The position numbers and the translations under genes were made by a program. A stretch of DNA of 64,000 bases from Stutzerimonas stutzeri (GTDB lineage: Bacteria; Pseudomonadota; Gammaproteobacteria; Pseudomonadales; Pseudomonadaceae). The stretch spans positions 186,001 to 250,000 of the forward strand of contig NZ_PPXG01000004.1 of assembly GCF_002909485.1 (NCBI RefSeq), given 5' to 3'. Under the pieces are notes generated by a model that ran no database searches, was not told the origin of the DNA, and worked only from the letters and a program-made list of their open reading frames with translations. Of this stretch, positions 8,979-17,047 are shown one piece after another (within the stretch, counting starts at the first letter, position 1; the number at the start of each line of letters is the position of its first letter).

Positions 8979-9611
8979 ATGATACAAGCAGTAGTTTTCG
9001 ATGTGTTTGGCACGCTTCTCCAGATAGGTGAGCGCCGCCATCCTTTCCGCCAACTGATGCAGAACCTGCGGCTTCAGGGCAAAACACCAAGGCCGGATGA
9101 CGCACGGACTCTGATGACTCGAAATCTGGGCTTGGCTGGAGCTGCCGATTATTTCGGTGCGCAGTTGAGCAACTCTGAGTTAGCTAGCCTTGAAAGCGAC
9201 CTTTTCACCGAGCTGGCCAGCGTTCGCCTTTTCGATGATGCGTTGGAGTCGCTAAATCAGCTAAAGGACGCCGGCCTGAATCTCGCGTTGTGCTCCAATC
9301 TCGCAGCCCCATATGCGATTCCGGCCAAACTGTTACTGCCGTCGTTCGATGTTTACGGATGGAGCTTTGAGGTTGGGACAATAAAGCCTGAGCCCGCAAT
9401 CTATCGTCAGATGATCGAACAGCTTGGCTGCGAAGCCTCCGCTATCGCAATGATCGGTGACACGTTGCAAGCCGATATGCTTGGTCCAATTGGGCAAGGC
9501 ATGCGGGGCTACCACCTACAGCGTGAAGGAAAAGCCGATCAGTGCGGCTTCGTCTCGCTGATGGACTTTGCAGCCCACGTTCTGCAATACCCACCATCCG
9601 CCAACGGCTAA
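8979..9611 (+). CDS. HAD-superfamily hydrolase (HAD-IA type)
   Basis: 210 aa cytosolic phosphatase-like protein. Motif I DVFGTLL (residues 8-14) holds the nucleophile Asp and the +2 position, with Phe-Gly in place of the common Tyr-Gly. Motif II is CSN (about 109), motif III the Lys in GTIKPEPAIY, and motif IV GDTLQAD. The cap domain lies between motifs I and II. The substrate cannot be predicted. It is a monocistronic-looking gene between the TcmP fragment and a metal exporter, with a reasonable Shine-Dalgarno (AGAGGTACCGGC before ATG). Confidence 0.85.
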   Translation: MIQAVVFDVFGTLLQIGERRHPFRQLMQNLRLQGKTPRPDDARTLMTRNLGLAGAADYFGAQLSNSELASLESDLFTELASVRLFDDALESLNQLKDAGLNLALCSNLAAPYAIPAKLLLPSFDVYGWSFEVGTIKPEPAIYRQMIEQLGCEASAIAMIGDTLQADMLGPIGQGMRGYHLQREGKADQCGFVSLMDFAAHVLQYPPSANG

Positions 9612-9697
9612 AGCGGCGTCGCCAGTTTTAGCTGACGCCGCTAGACCCGGATGGCTTACAGGCATGAAGACACCCTTTTTCTGTAACGGGAGCTCCT

Positions 9698-10588
9698 TCA
9701 ACCCTTGAGCGCCAGAATACGCCGAGCGCCGTTGAGAACGATGAATCCCACGACGGTACCGATAATCAGGTCTGGGTAGTTGGACCCAGTCCAAGCGACG
9801 AGCGCTCCGGCGACTATGACGCCCATGTTGATGACCACATCATTGGCGGAGAATATCCAGCTCGCTTTCATGTGAGCACCACCTTCCCGGTGTTTGGAAA
9901 TCAGCAGCAAACAACCCGTGTTGGCGAGCAATGCCAGGAACGCGACGGCCATCATTATCAGCGACTCGGGCTCGCTGCCGAATATAAAGCGTCTGATCAC
10001 CTCTACGAGCACGCCGAGGGCCAAAATCAGCTGGAGCACACCAGCAAGGTGTGCAGCACGCACCTGCAGATTGACGCTGCGCCCAACCGCATAAAGGGCC
10101 AGGCCGTACACTGCCGCGTCAGCGAACATGTCGAGCGAATCGGCAATCAGACCCGCGGACCTGGCAATCAGGCCAGCAGTCATCTCTACCACGAACATGA
10201 AGGCGTTGATGCCTAACAGTAAACGTAGGGAGCGGGATTCCTGTGTAGAGTTCGCCGGATTCTCGGCGGCTTTGATCATCTCAGGGTCTGCCGCGACAGT
10301 TTTCTGAAGAGTGGCGCCTAGCCCTAACGTCGCCAGCTTTTTGGTTATGGGCTCAACGGCACTGTCATGCATGACATCTAACCGACGGTCCGACAGATCA
10401 AAAGTCAGCTTCCGAACTCCGTCCAAACCATTCAGCGCCAAGCGGATCATTCGCTCTTCTGATGGACAATCCATCTTGGGCACGGCGTAAACACTGACCC
10501 ATTGCCCCGTCGTATCGGAAGGGTTTTGCATATCGGCATCAGCGGCTGGTGTCGCATCGCAGCCGCAGGGACCATCGGACTTGCTCAT
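9698..10588 (-). CDS. Cation diffusion facilitator with N-terminal HMA-like metal-binding domain
   Basis: 296 aa inner-membrane metal exporter. Residues 1-30 are Cys-rich (GPCGCDA). Residues ~35-95 form an HMA-like domain with MDCPSEE as metal site. From ~118 the CDF transmembrane domain follows, with the paired sites AGLIADSLDMFADA (TM2, D-x3-D) and SANDVVINMG (TM5). The usual C-terminal cytoplasmic domain is essentially absent, the protein ending right after TM6 (ARRILALKG). It is divergent from a CadR-type regulator with a MerR-type promoter between them, so Cd(II)/Pb(II)/Zn(II) export is likely. HMA-CDF fusions of this kind are typical of mobile metal-resistance clusters. Confidence 0.85.
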   Translation of the reverse strand: MSKSDGPCGCDATPAADADMQNPSDTTGQWVSVYAVPKMDCPSEERMIRLALNGLDGVRKLTFDLSDRRLDVMHDSAVEPITKKLATLGLGATLQKTVAADPEMIKAAENPANSTQESRSLRLLLGINAFMFVVEMTAGLIARSAGLIADSLDMFADAAVYGLALYAVGRSVNLQVRAAHLAGVLQLILALGVLVEVIRRFIFGSEPESLIMMAVAFLALLANTGCLLLISKHREGGAHMKASWIFSANDVVINMGVIVAGALVAWTGSNYPDLIIGTVVGFIVLNGARRILALKG

Positions 10589-10621
10589 GATACGGCTCCA
10601 CTTGAAATCGAAGATGGGATC

Positions 10622-10652
10622 ATTAAAAGCCTTATAGCTACTATAAGGTCAA
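10622..10652 (-). promoter_or_regulatory. MerR-family operator/promoter of the CDF exporter
   Basis: On the minus strand: -35 TTGACC (10652-10647), a 19-bp spacer and -10 TTTAAT (10627-10622). The spacer contains the dyad CCTTATAG-TAG-CTATAAGG (10630-10648). An over-long 19-bp spacer with a central dyad is the hallmark of MerR/CadR/PbrR promoters. Confidence 0.85.
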
Positions 10653-10680
10653 TAACGCAGAGCCGATGAGGATTCACACG

Positions 10681-11085
10681 ATGCGCATTGGTCAGTTAGC
10701 AAGGCTAATAGGGATTGATACACAGACGATCCGCTTCTATGAGCAGCAGGGCTTGTTGCCACCGCCTGATCGCCAGGCGAACGGCTATCGTGTCTACACC
10801 GAGAAGCATGGCGAGCGGCTAGCTTTCATCCGGCGCTGCCGAATCTTGAATCTGTCACTTCCAGAGATTCACGCACTCCAAAGCTACCAGGATGACCCTC
10901 GCCAGCCTTGTACGGCCGTCAATGCCTTACTCGATGATCACATTTCTCAAGTCAGATCCCAGATAACCGCTCTGCAATCACTCGAACGACAACTCGTTTC
11001 ACTGCGGGCTAATTGCAACGATGGGCGGGAAGTTGAGGCTTGCGGCATTCTCGCCGGAATTAGCGAGGACGCATGCATTAAATGA
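10681..11085 (+). CDS. cadR: CadR/PbrR-type Cd(II)/Pb(II)-responsive MerR regulator
   Basis: 134 aa from the ATG at 10681 (MRIGQLARL); an ATG at 10666 is in frame but the family starts here. The N-terminal winged helix (IDTQTIRFYEQQGLL, NGYRVY) binds DNA and a dimerisation helix follows. The three cysteines C77 (RQPC), C112 and C121 (ANCNDGREVEACG) match the metal-sensing set of CadR and PbrR. It should activate the divergent CDF exporter from the 19-bp-spaced promoter and regulate itself. Family confidence is high; Cd versus Pb selectivity is inferred. Confidence 0.9.
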   Translation: MRIGQLARLIGIDTQTIRFYEQQGLLPPPDRQANGYRVYTEKHGERLAFIRRCRILNLSLPEIHALQSYQDDPRQPCTAVNALLDDHISQVRSQITALQSLERQLVSLRANCNDGREVEACGILAGISEDACIK

Positions 11086-11207
11086 ACGGCGTTGGGGCTT
11101 GCGGGCCTGGTTACCCGGCCAACGCGCATGCCCTCGAAATGGTTGTTTGTCCCTGTGGTTTTTGCCCCTTCGTAGTGATGGCTGTCTCCGTGCGGTATCA
11201 CTTTGAG

Positions 11208-12581
11208 TCAGGCCTGCCGAGGAAACGTGAGTTCAAACGTGGTCCGACCGTCTTTGCTGGCGACGGCCACGTGGCCTTTGTGGAGGTTCATCACTGAGCG
11301 GACAATCGCTAGCCCCAATCCTGCCCCGCGAGGTTGTATGCCGTTAACGCGGTAAAAGCGGTCGAACAGATGTGGGAGATGATCCGATTCGATAGTCGCG
11401 CCATGATTGGTGACAGCCAGCGAGACGATGTCTACGTCCTCCTCAAGGATCTTAAGTTCGACCGTACTGCCAGTATTTGAATGCCGCAGCGCGTTGGATA
11501 GCAGGTTGGAAATGGCCCGCTGGACCATAAGTCGATTTCCCAAAATCATGGCATCGCCCGTTACTGTCGTAGCGACTCCCGCTTCTTCGGCAAGGACTTC
11601 GAAGTATTCACATACGCGCCTCGCCTCGCTTCCTAAAGATAATTGTTCGAGCTTCAGTGCTGGGCTGGCGTGGCTGGCCTGGGCGAGAAACAGCATGTCT
11701 GACACGATTCGATCCATGCGTTCGAGTTCTTCAACCGACGACTCGATCACCTCCCGATAATGCTCCTTGCTTCGCTCACGCACCAAAGTCACCTGCGCCT
11801 TGCCTATCAGGTTGTTCAGCGGAGTTTTTAACTCATGAGCCACATCGTCCGAGAATTGTGACAGTTGCTGAACGCCGTCATCGAGTCGATGAAGCATTAC
11901 GTTGAGGCTGTGCGCCAATGCCTGGAGCTCTTGCGGAAGCCGATCGGTGCGGATTCGAGGTGATAGATCCTGTGTAGATACCTTAGTCGCCAAGGCCCGG
12001 AACTTGCGAAGCGGCCGCAAGCCATTTTGGGCGATTAGCCATCCAGCCAATCCGATCAATATCAGTAGCATCGGCACGGTCACTAAGGCCGAGCGCAGGA
12101 ATGCAGCCACCAGCCGTTGATCGGCACTGCGATCTTGCGAAAGTAAAAGCGTCATTGGAGCCAGTCCCGGGACTTGGATTTGCTTGCGCCCGGTTAGCAT
12201 CTGCACGCCATCTTTCGTTGTCCAGCCAAGATAGTCGCCGTCCCTGCTCACGAGATCCAGCTGCTGCGGCGCATTGGCGAATCGGCCGATACTGAAAATG
12301 GGTGATTTCGCTGTATCGCCGATGACCGTAATCGAAAGGTTGTCATGGCCGAGTACGGTATCGCTCAATGCGTGTTGCCAGGAGCGGCCCATACGGGCTT
12401 TGGTGTCTTCGAGGAGTCCATGATCGATCTGAGAGAGCTTGGCCGTCACTTCCTCCTGGGCGCGCAGTTCCAGTTGGCGCACCAGTACCCAGTAGCTCAG
12501 TGCAATCAGCAGCGCGACCAAAGCGGCGCCGGTCAGTGTGATTTGAAGCGCGAGACGCGATGCGAGGCTGAGTGGCTTCAA
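11208..12581 (-). CDS. Heavy-metal sensor histidine kinase (CopS/CzcS type)
   Basis: About 457 aa inner-membrane kinase. It has TM1 near residues 10-30, a periplasmic sensor loop, TM2 (ALVTVPMLLILIGLAGWLIA), HAMP, the H-box FSDDVAHELKTPLNNLIG with phospho-acceptor His, an N-box-like SNLLSNALRHS and G-box GAGLGLAIVRS. The start is taken as the TTG at 12581, whose TTGA overlaps the response-regulator stop; upstream in-frame codons lie inside the regulator gene and are unlikely. It pairs with the regulator just upstream. Metal specificity (Cu versus Zn/Cd) is uncertain: CopS, CusS, IrlS and CzcS are close relatives. Confidence 0.88.
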   Translation of the reverse strand: MKPLSLASRLALQITLTGAALVALLIALSYWVLVRQLELRAQEEVTAKLSQIDHGLLEDTKARMGRSWQHALSDTVLGHDNLSITVIGDTAKSPIFSIGRFANAPQQLDLVSRDGDYLGWTTKDGVQMLTGRKQIQVPGLAPMTLLLSQDRSADQRLVAAFLRSALVTVPMLLILIGLAGWLIAQNGLRPLRKFRALATKVSTQDLSPRIRTDRLPQELQALAHSLNVMLHRLDDGVQQLSQFSDDVAHELKTPLNNLIGKAQVTLVRERSKEHYREVIESSVEELERMDRIVSDMLFLAQASHASPALKLEQLSLGSEARRVCEYFEVLAEEAGVATTVTGDAMILGNRLMVQRAISNLLSNALRHSNTGSTVELKILEEDVDIVSLAVTNHGATIESDHLPHLFDRFYRVNGIQPRGAGLGLAIVRSVMNLHKGHVAVASKDGRTTFELTFPRQA

Positions 12582-13252
12582 GGCCGCGCCTCCAGCACGT
12601 AGCCCACACCCCGGATGGTGTGTATCAGGCGATCGCCGAAGGGTTCGTCCACTTTCATCCGCAGGCGACGAATCGCAACATCCACCACATTGGTATCGCA
12701 GTCGAAATTGATGTCCCACACCATGGCAGTTATTTCCGTACGCGTGAGGACTTCGCCAGTCCGGCGCATGAGCAGATGCAATAACGCAAATTCTTTGCTG
12801 GTGAGGTCGATACGCTGACCGCTCCGGTAAGCCCTATGCCGGGCCGGGTCCAGTTCGAGGTCGGCTACACGCAGGTTGCTCGGAAGTGTGACTGCCTCGC
12901 CTCGCCGCAACAGTGTCCGGATACGGGCAAGCAGCTCGGGGAACTGGAACGGCTTGACCAGATAGTCGTCGGCGCCCGATTCCAAGCCGCGGACTTTTTG
13001 CTCTAAGCGGCCATTGGCAGTCAGCATGATGACGCGTGTCTGCTTACGCCGCCTGATGAGTTCGAGAACCTCCCACCCATCCATGGTTGGCAGATTCACA
13101 TCTAGCAGCACGATGTCATAGTCGTTCTGCAGTGCCAGGTGAAACCCATCGAGGCCATCACTTACGCAATCGACCAAGTAACCACATTCGATAAGACCCT
13201 GCTGCAAGTATTCCGCAGCTTTGATCTCGTCTTCGACAACCAGGATGCGCAT
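12578..13252 (-). CDS. Heavy-metal response regulator (CopR/CzcR type, OmpR family)
   Basis: 224 aa from the ATG at 13252 (MRILVVEDEIKAAEYL). The receiver domain has acidic residues EDE, phospho-acceptor Asp in LLDVNLP, Thr in MLTANG and Lys in LVKPFQF. The winged-helix output domain contains LTSKEFALLHLLM and VVDVAIRRLRMKVD. The stop overlaps the kinase start. The neighbours oprD and czcICBA suggest a CzcR-like role, since CzcR controls both czcCBA and OprD in P. aeruginosa, while exact cop boxes elsewhere in the window suggest CopR. I cannot separate these by sequence alone. Confidence 0.9.
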   Translation of the reverse strand: MRILVVEDEIKAAEYLQQGLIECGYLVDCVSDGLDGFHLALQNDYDIVLLDVNLPTMDGWEVLELIRRRKQTRVIMLTANGRLEQKVRGLESGADDYLVKPFQFPELLARIRTLLRRGEAVTLPSNLRVADLELDPARHRAYRSGQRIDLTSKEFALLHLLMRRTGEVLTRTEITAMVWDINFDCDTNVVDVAIRRLRMKVDEPFGDRLIHTIRGVGYVLEARP

Positions 13253-13486
13253 GTTTTGAGGTAACTCGGCAAGGAGGTGCGCGGTAAGCGGAACCAAAAA
13301 AATCCATGTAGTAACTAGGTCAAGACGAAAGCGGCTTGGCTCTAGCGTGAAAGGCAGAGGCGAAAAGATCTGCCCAGGGAAGCGGGAAGCACTTTAACGC
13401 GGTAAAAGCCCTGTGAGGGCTATCTTGCGAATTTGTAATCTACCGGTCATTTGGTTGACCCGCAGCGCGAGCGGGTGCACCAAACG

Positions 13487-13511
13487 AAAAAAGGCGCCCT
13501 GATGGGCGCCT
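13487..13511 (-). terminator. Rho-independent terminator of the OprD-family gene
   Basis: Minus strand: AGGCGCCC (13511-13504), 4-nt loop, GGGCGCCT (13499-13492), then a run of six T (13492-13487). It lies about 60 bp past the porin stop. Confidence 0.85.
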
Positions 13512-13572
13512 GAAACACATCTTCAAACCAAGGGAGCAAAACTAAAGAAGATGTGGTGTTGCTCATGGTGTT

Positions 13573-14892
13573 TCACAAGATCGAGAGAGGGTACTCGGCG
13601 ATGAATCGGACCTCATCGAGGTCGGACTCGAAAGCAGTCGCCCGCGTGGTAGCCTGGCGCACCCGCAGAGACAAATCCTTGAGAGAGCCAGTCTGTACAA
13701 CGTAGCGGGCTTCGACGTCGCGTTCCCAGCGGTTCTGTCCCGTCAGCGGCGCACCGTTATCGTCTTGGCGCATGTACACCTCGTTCGCGTTGCTGTAATC
13801 GGCGCCCCAACCGCGGGCGTAGCGGGTCATGAAAGTAAGCCCGGGTATGCCGTACTCCGCCATGTTCAGGTCGTAGCGCAGCATCCAGGACTGCTCTTTA
13901 GGTGAGTTGAAATCACTGTACTGAATGGAGTTGTTCAGGTAGATCGAGTCCGCCTGGCGCAAGTAGTCAAAGTCGTTGTTACCGTTGTTTCGCTGATACG
14001 ACGCCGTGACGGTGTGCGCGCCGAAGGCGACACCCAGGCTGGAGCTCCAGATGTTGTTGTTGAACTCGCCCAGCAACTCACGGCCTTCGTCGGTTGCCTT
14101 GTAATAGTTGAAGCTGGCCAGCAGCGCGACGATATCGGAGAGCGGATAGGTGGCCGACGCACCGAAGTAATGCTGGTTCCAGGCATCTTTGAGGCGGCTG
14201 GTGTACAGGCTAAGACTGATATTTTCATTCACGCTGTAGTCACCGCCTGCGTAGCCGAGCCAAGGCGCGTCTACGCCCCCGCCGTAGAAGGTGACGAAGT
14301 CTTCGTTCATGTTACTGGTGTTGGGCTGGCTCATCGCGTGCAAGCGGCCTCCCTGAAGGGTGAGGTCGTCCAGCGAGTTGTTCACAACGGTGACACCCTT
14401 GAAAGACTCCGGCAGCAGCCGAGAGTCGCCGAAGTGCACGACAGGTGTAGTGGGAAATACATCGCCGGCCTTGATCTCGGTGTCCAGCAAGCGTGCTTTC
14501 ACCGCGCCCCCCACCCGTGTGAAGTCATCCTCAGGATCGCCAGCGCTGTCGTGGGGAAGCAGGTCGATGCTGCCGCCCACACCGGAGCGCCCCGAACCGG
14601 AGTCGAGCTTGAGGCCGAGCATGGCGAAAGCGTCGAAGCCAATCCCTACCGAGCCTTGGGTATATCCGGACTCGAAGAAGGCCATCAATCCGTGGGCCCA
14701 TTCCTCGGAGTAGCCATTGCCGGCGGCACTCTCACCGTCGCGAAAATCCCGATTGAAATAGAAGTTGCGATTTATCAGCGATAGCGTGCTGCCTTCGATG
14801 AAGCCCTCGGCTGTTTCCGATTGGGCAAAGACCGGGGCGCTGCCCAATGCCAGTGAAAGGGCTGTCAGCGAAAAAACGGCCTTTTTGCTCAT
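13573..14892 (-). CDS. OprD-family outer-membrane porin
   Basis: 439 aa. The signal peptide (MSKKAVFSLTALSLALGSAPVFAQ) is cleaved near residue 24. EGFIEGSTLSLINRNFYFNRDFRD is the standard N-terminal strand of OprD porins, and the C-terminus ends in a beta-strand (RFIAEYPLSIL). Amphipathic strands with alternating aromatic residues run throughout. OprD channels pass basic amino acids, carboxylates and some antibiotics. It lies between the metal two-component system and czcICBA, divergent from the latter across a region with cop-like boxes, so metal-linked control is plausible. The substrate cannot be inferred. Confidence 0.9.
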   Translation of the reverse strand: MSKKAVFSLTALSLALGSAPVFAQSETAEGFIEGSTLSLINRNFYFNRDFRDGESAAGNGYSEEWAHGLMAFFESGYTQGSVGIGFDAFAMLGLKLDSGSGRSGVGGSIDLLPHDSAGDPEDDFTRVGGAVKARLLDTEIKAGDVFPTTPVVHFGDSRLLPESFKGVTVVNNSLDDLTLQGGRLHAMSQPNTSNMNEDFVTFYGGGVDAPWLGYAGGDYSVNENISLSLYTSRLKDAWNQHYFGASATYPLSDIVALLASFNYYKATDEGRELLGEFNNNIWSSSLGVAFGAHTVTASYQRNNGNNDFDYLRQADSIYLNNSIQYSDFNSPKEQSWMLRYDLNMAEYGIPGLTFMTRYARGWGADYSNANEVYMRQDDNGAPLTGQNRWERDVEARYVVQTGSLKDLSLRVRQATTRATAFESDLDEVRFIAEYPLSIL

Positions 14893-15005
14893 GATGATGC
14901 TCCTTATGTACGGCAGGTCAGTGCTCGAATGACGCCTTTCGCCTTTTTGTTTTTAGCGCTTGGCCATGTTCTTCCCCTAGAGATGACGGCAGGATTAGCG
15001 GCAAA

Positions 15006-15020
15006 TGACTATTTTGTAAT
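15006..15020 (+). promoter_or_regulatory. cop-box-like site between oprD and czcI
   Basis: TGACTATTTTGTAAT matches TGACANNANTGTNAT except at two fixed positions (5 and 8). It lies 114 bp upstream of the porin start and 273 bp upstream of czcI, in the shared divergent promoter region. Confidence 0.45.
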
Positions 15021-15049
15021 CTGAGGAAGCCCAATCGCGCACTCCTTCG

Positions 15050-15065
15050 ATTACAGATTTGTAAT
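15050..15065. promoter_or_regulatory. Palindromic ATTACA-N4-TGTAAT box between oprD and czcI
   Basis: ATTACAGATTTGTAAT is a perfect ATTACA-N4-TGTAAT palindrome, the symmetric form of CopR/CusR/CzcR-type sites. It is 30 bp from the weaker box at 15006 and central between oprD and czcI, so one regulator could control both directions. Confidence 0.6.
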
Positions 15066-15292
15066 GTTGCGGTCACCAGGTCGTTATCCACACTTATTTA
15101 AAGTCACCACCCCATAGCCATCAGCTATCTCGCCGGCTTGGCAAGGCTGATAAAAACGCTTTCGTGTATTTGTCTACTAAATTCAGGGCGAATCACTATC
15201 GCAGTAGAGGCGCATGTGTTTCGCGTCTTGGCGGGGGTAGTTCTTATGATTGGATTCGACATCTAAACCAGGAAGTCATCGTTTTGCCTTGG

Positions 15293-15673
15293 ATGAGAAA
15301 AATAGTTTTGCTGATGTTGCTAGCCTTGTTCCCATTGCAATCATCATGGGCAGTTGTTAGCACGAGCTGCAGTCATGAGGATGGTTCGGCAGCAAATCAT
15401 CTTGGACATCACGAACATCCGCACGAGTCTCTGGGTACTGACGAGGAAGGATCGTCAAAAGCCGCAAAAAAAATCAGTCTGGATGGAGACTGTGTCTTTC
15501 ATGGCGACCATATCAAGCCGCTTATAACGAAAGGGATCTGTCCTGGTTCGGTATTATCAATGAGCTTGAAACCGTTTCCTTCTGCTAGCTACGCATCGGC
15601 TGAAGCGGGGCGTCCTGAGAAACCTAATTGGCGCATCGGTGCAAAACCGGTGGGACGCCAAAGTAACCAGTAA
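15293..15673 (+). CDS. czcI: CzcI-like exported metal-resistance protein
   Basis: 126 aa from the ATG at 15293 (MRKIVLLMLLALFPLQSSWA), giving a clear signal peptide; an open extension to 15164 has no signal and is probably untranslated. The mature protein is small and His-rich (HLGHHEHPHES) with a few Cys (SCSHED, DCVFHGDH, GICPG). Position directly before czcCBA and this pattern match CzcI, a periplasmic accessory protein of Zn/Co/Cd resistance whose mechanism is poorly known. Family assignment rests on context plus composition. Confidence 0.7.
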   Translation: MRKIVLLMLLALFPLQSSWAVVSTSCSHEDGSAANHLGHHEHPHESLGTDEEGSSKAAKKISLDGDCVFHGDHIKPLITKGICPGSVLSMSLKPFPSASYASAEAGRPEKPNWRIGAKPVGRQSNQ

Positions 15674-15731
15674 GCGCCATTTATCTGTATCTGACGTCTC
15701 ACCGAACCTTCCCTTTTTTTAGGAGATTTCG

Positions 15732-17039
15732 GTGCGAAAAGCTCTTTTCTCGCTGGGGTTGACGACGTTGTCGTGCAATCTCGCCTTTGCGCAACCCTTA
15801 GAGTTGCCGACCTTCACACAGACCTTACCTGTCGGTGTGTCAAATACATTCCCCGTTGAGTCTGTCGAATCCATAAGCTTTCTACGCGCCTTGGAACTCG
15901 CTAGCTCTGCAAGCCCTGAACTGGCTGTTGCAAGACGTGAGCTGGCTGCTTCTCGCGCATTAATTAGCCAAGCCGGAGCACGTCCGAATCCAATATTGTC
16001 CGCTAGCCAGGAGGGAATCCGGGGCGATGCCCCGGAGACCACGCTTGAACTGAGCCAAGAAATAGAGCTGGGTGGTAAACGTTCGGCTCGTATTGAGGCG
16101 GCGCAACGAGCCTTGGACGTAGCAGCTGCTGACCTACAGGACGCCCAAGCTCGACTGAGGGGGGCAGTGATGGGCGCGTACTACGATGTGCTTACTGCTC
16201 AAGAACGGCTGGACCTCGCTCAGGCTGCTTCAAAGCTTGCGAAGCAAGCAGTGAACGTGGCCAATCGACGTGTGAGGGCCGGCATGGTTTCTCCCGTAGA
16301 GGAAACCCGGGCGCGGGTTGCGGCTACTGGAGTGCAAGTAGAGCTTGCCCAGGCCACAGCTGAACTCGAAGCTGCGCGCACTCGGCTGGCGGCCAACTGG
16401 GGAAATCCACAGCCACGCTTTGAGCGAGTAAAAGAGCCGGCAGAGGCAGTGCCTCCTCTTCCCGAGCTAGCTGAGCTTTATAGCCGTTTGAACGATTCCG
16501 CCCAACTAACCCGCGCGCGTCGGGAGGCTGAAAGACGTCGGGCTGCGTTAAAGCTGGAAAGGACGAATCGCTTTTCTAACGTGACGGTTAGCGTAGGTGC
16601 CCAACGCTCAGATGAATATAACGGCACGCTGGGATTGGTGAGTATCTCGATGCCCCTGCCGTTGTTTGATCGAAACCAAGGCAACATCGGAGCAGCGCAG
16701 GAACGGGCCTACCAGGCGCAGGACGAGCTCAACGCCGTCCATATACGCCTGAAAAGCGAACTTTCCCAAGCGCACATGCGGCTGCGCACTGCTCGCCAGC
16801 AGTTTGAACTGTTGCGCAACGATATGCTCCCCAGTGCCCAAAGCGCTTATGAAGCTGCCAGCAAGGGGTTCGAACTTGGAAAATTCACGTTCCTTGACGT
16901 ACTGGATGCTCAACGCACGCTTTTCCAAGCCCGATCTCAGTACCTGTCTGCGCTATCACAAGCTAACCAGGCGGCGGCAGAAATCTCGCGAATTGTCGGA
17001 GATGGGTCGGCCGTTATCACCTCGGCCACTCAGCCATAG
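15732..17039 (+). CDS. czcC: CzcC outer-membrane factor of a Co/Zn/Cd RND efflux system
   Basis: 435 aa TolC-family channel starting at GTG 15732, with AGGAGATTTCG upstream. The signal peptide ends near AFAQP. The segment SISFLRALELASSASPELAVARRELAA starts the first outer-membrane-factor repeat, with DVLDAQRTLFQARSQYL in the second. It is followed after 8 bp by czcB and then czcA. It forms the outer-membrane exit of CzcCBA. Confidence 0.9.
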   Translation: MRKALFSLGLTTLSCNLAFAQPLELPTFTQTLPVGVSNTFPVESVESISFLRALELASSASPELAVARRELAASRALISQAGARPNPILSASQEGIRGDAPETTLELSQEIELGGKRSARIEAAQRALDVAAADLQDAQARLRGAVMGAYYDVLTAQERLDLAQAASKLAKQAVNVANRRVRAGMVSPVEETRARVAATGVQVELAQATAELEAARTRLAANWGNPQPRFERVKEPAEAVPPLPELAELYSRLNDSAQLTRARREAERRRAALKLERTNRFSNVTVSVGAQRSDEYNGTLGLVSISMPLPLFDRNQGNIGAAQERAYQAQDELNAVHIRLKSELSQAHMRLRTARQQFELLRNDMLPSAQSAYEAASKGFELGKFTFLDVLDAQRTLFQARSQYLSALSQANQAAAEISRIVGDGSAVITSATQP

Positions 17040-17047
17040 GAATCCAT

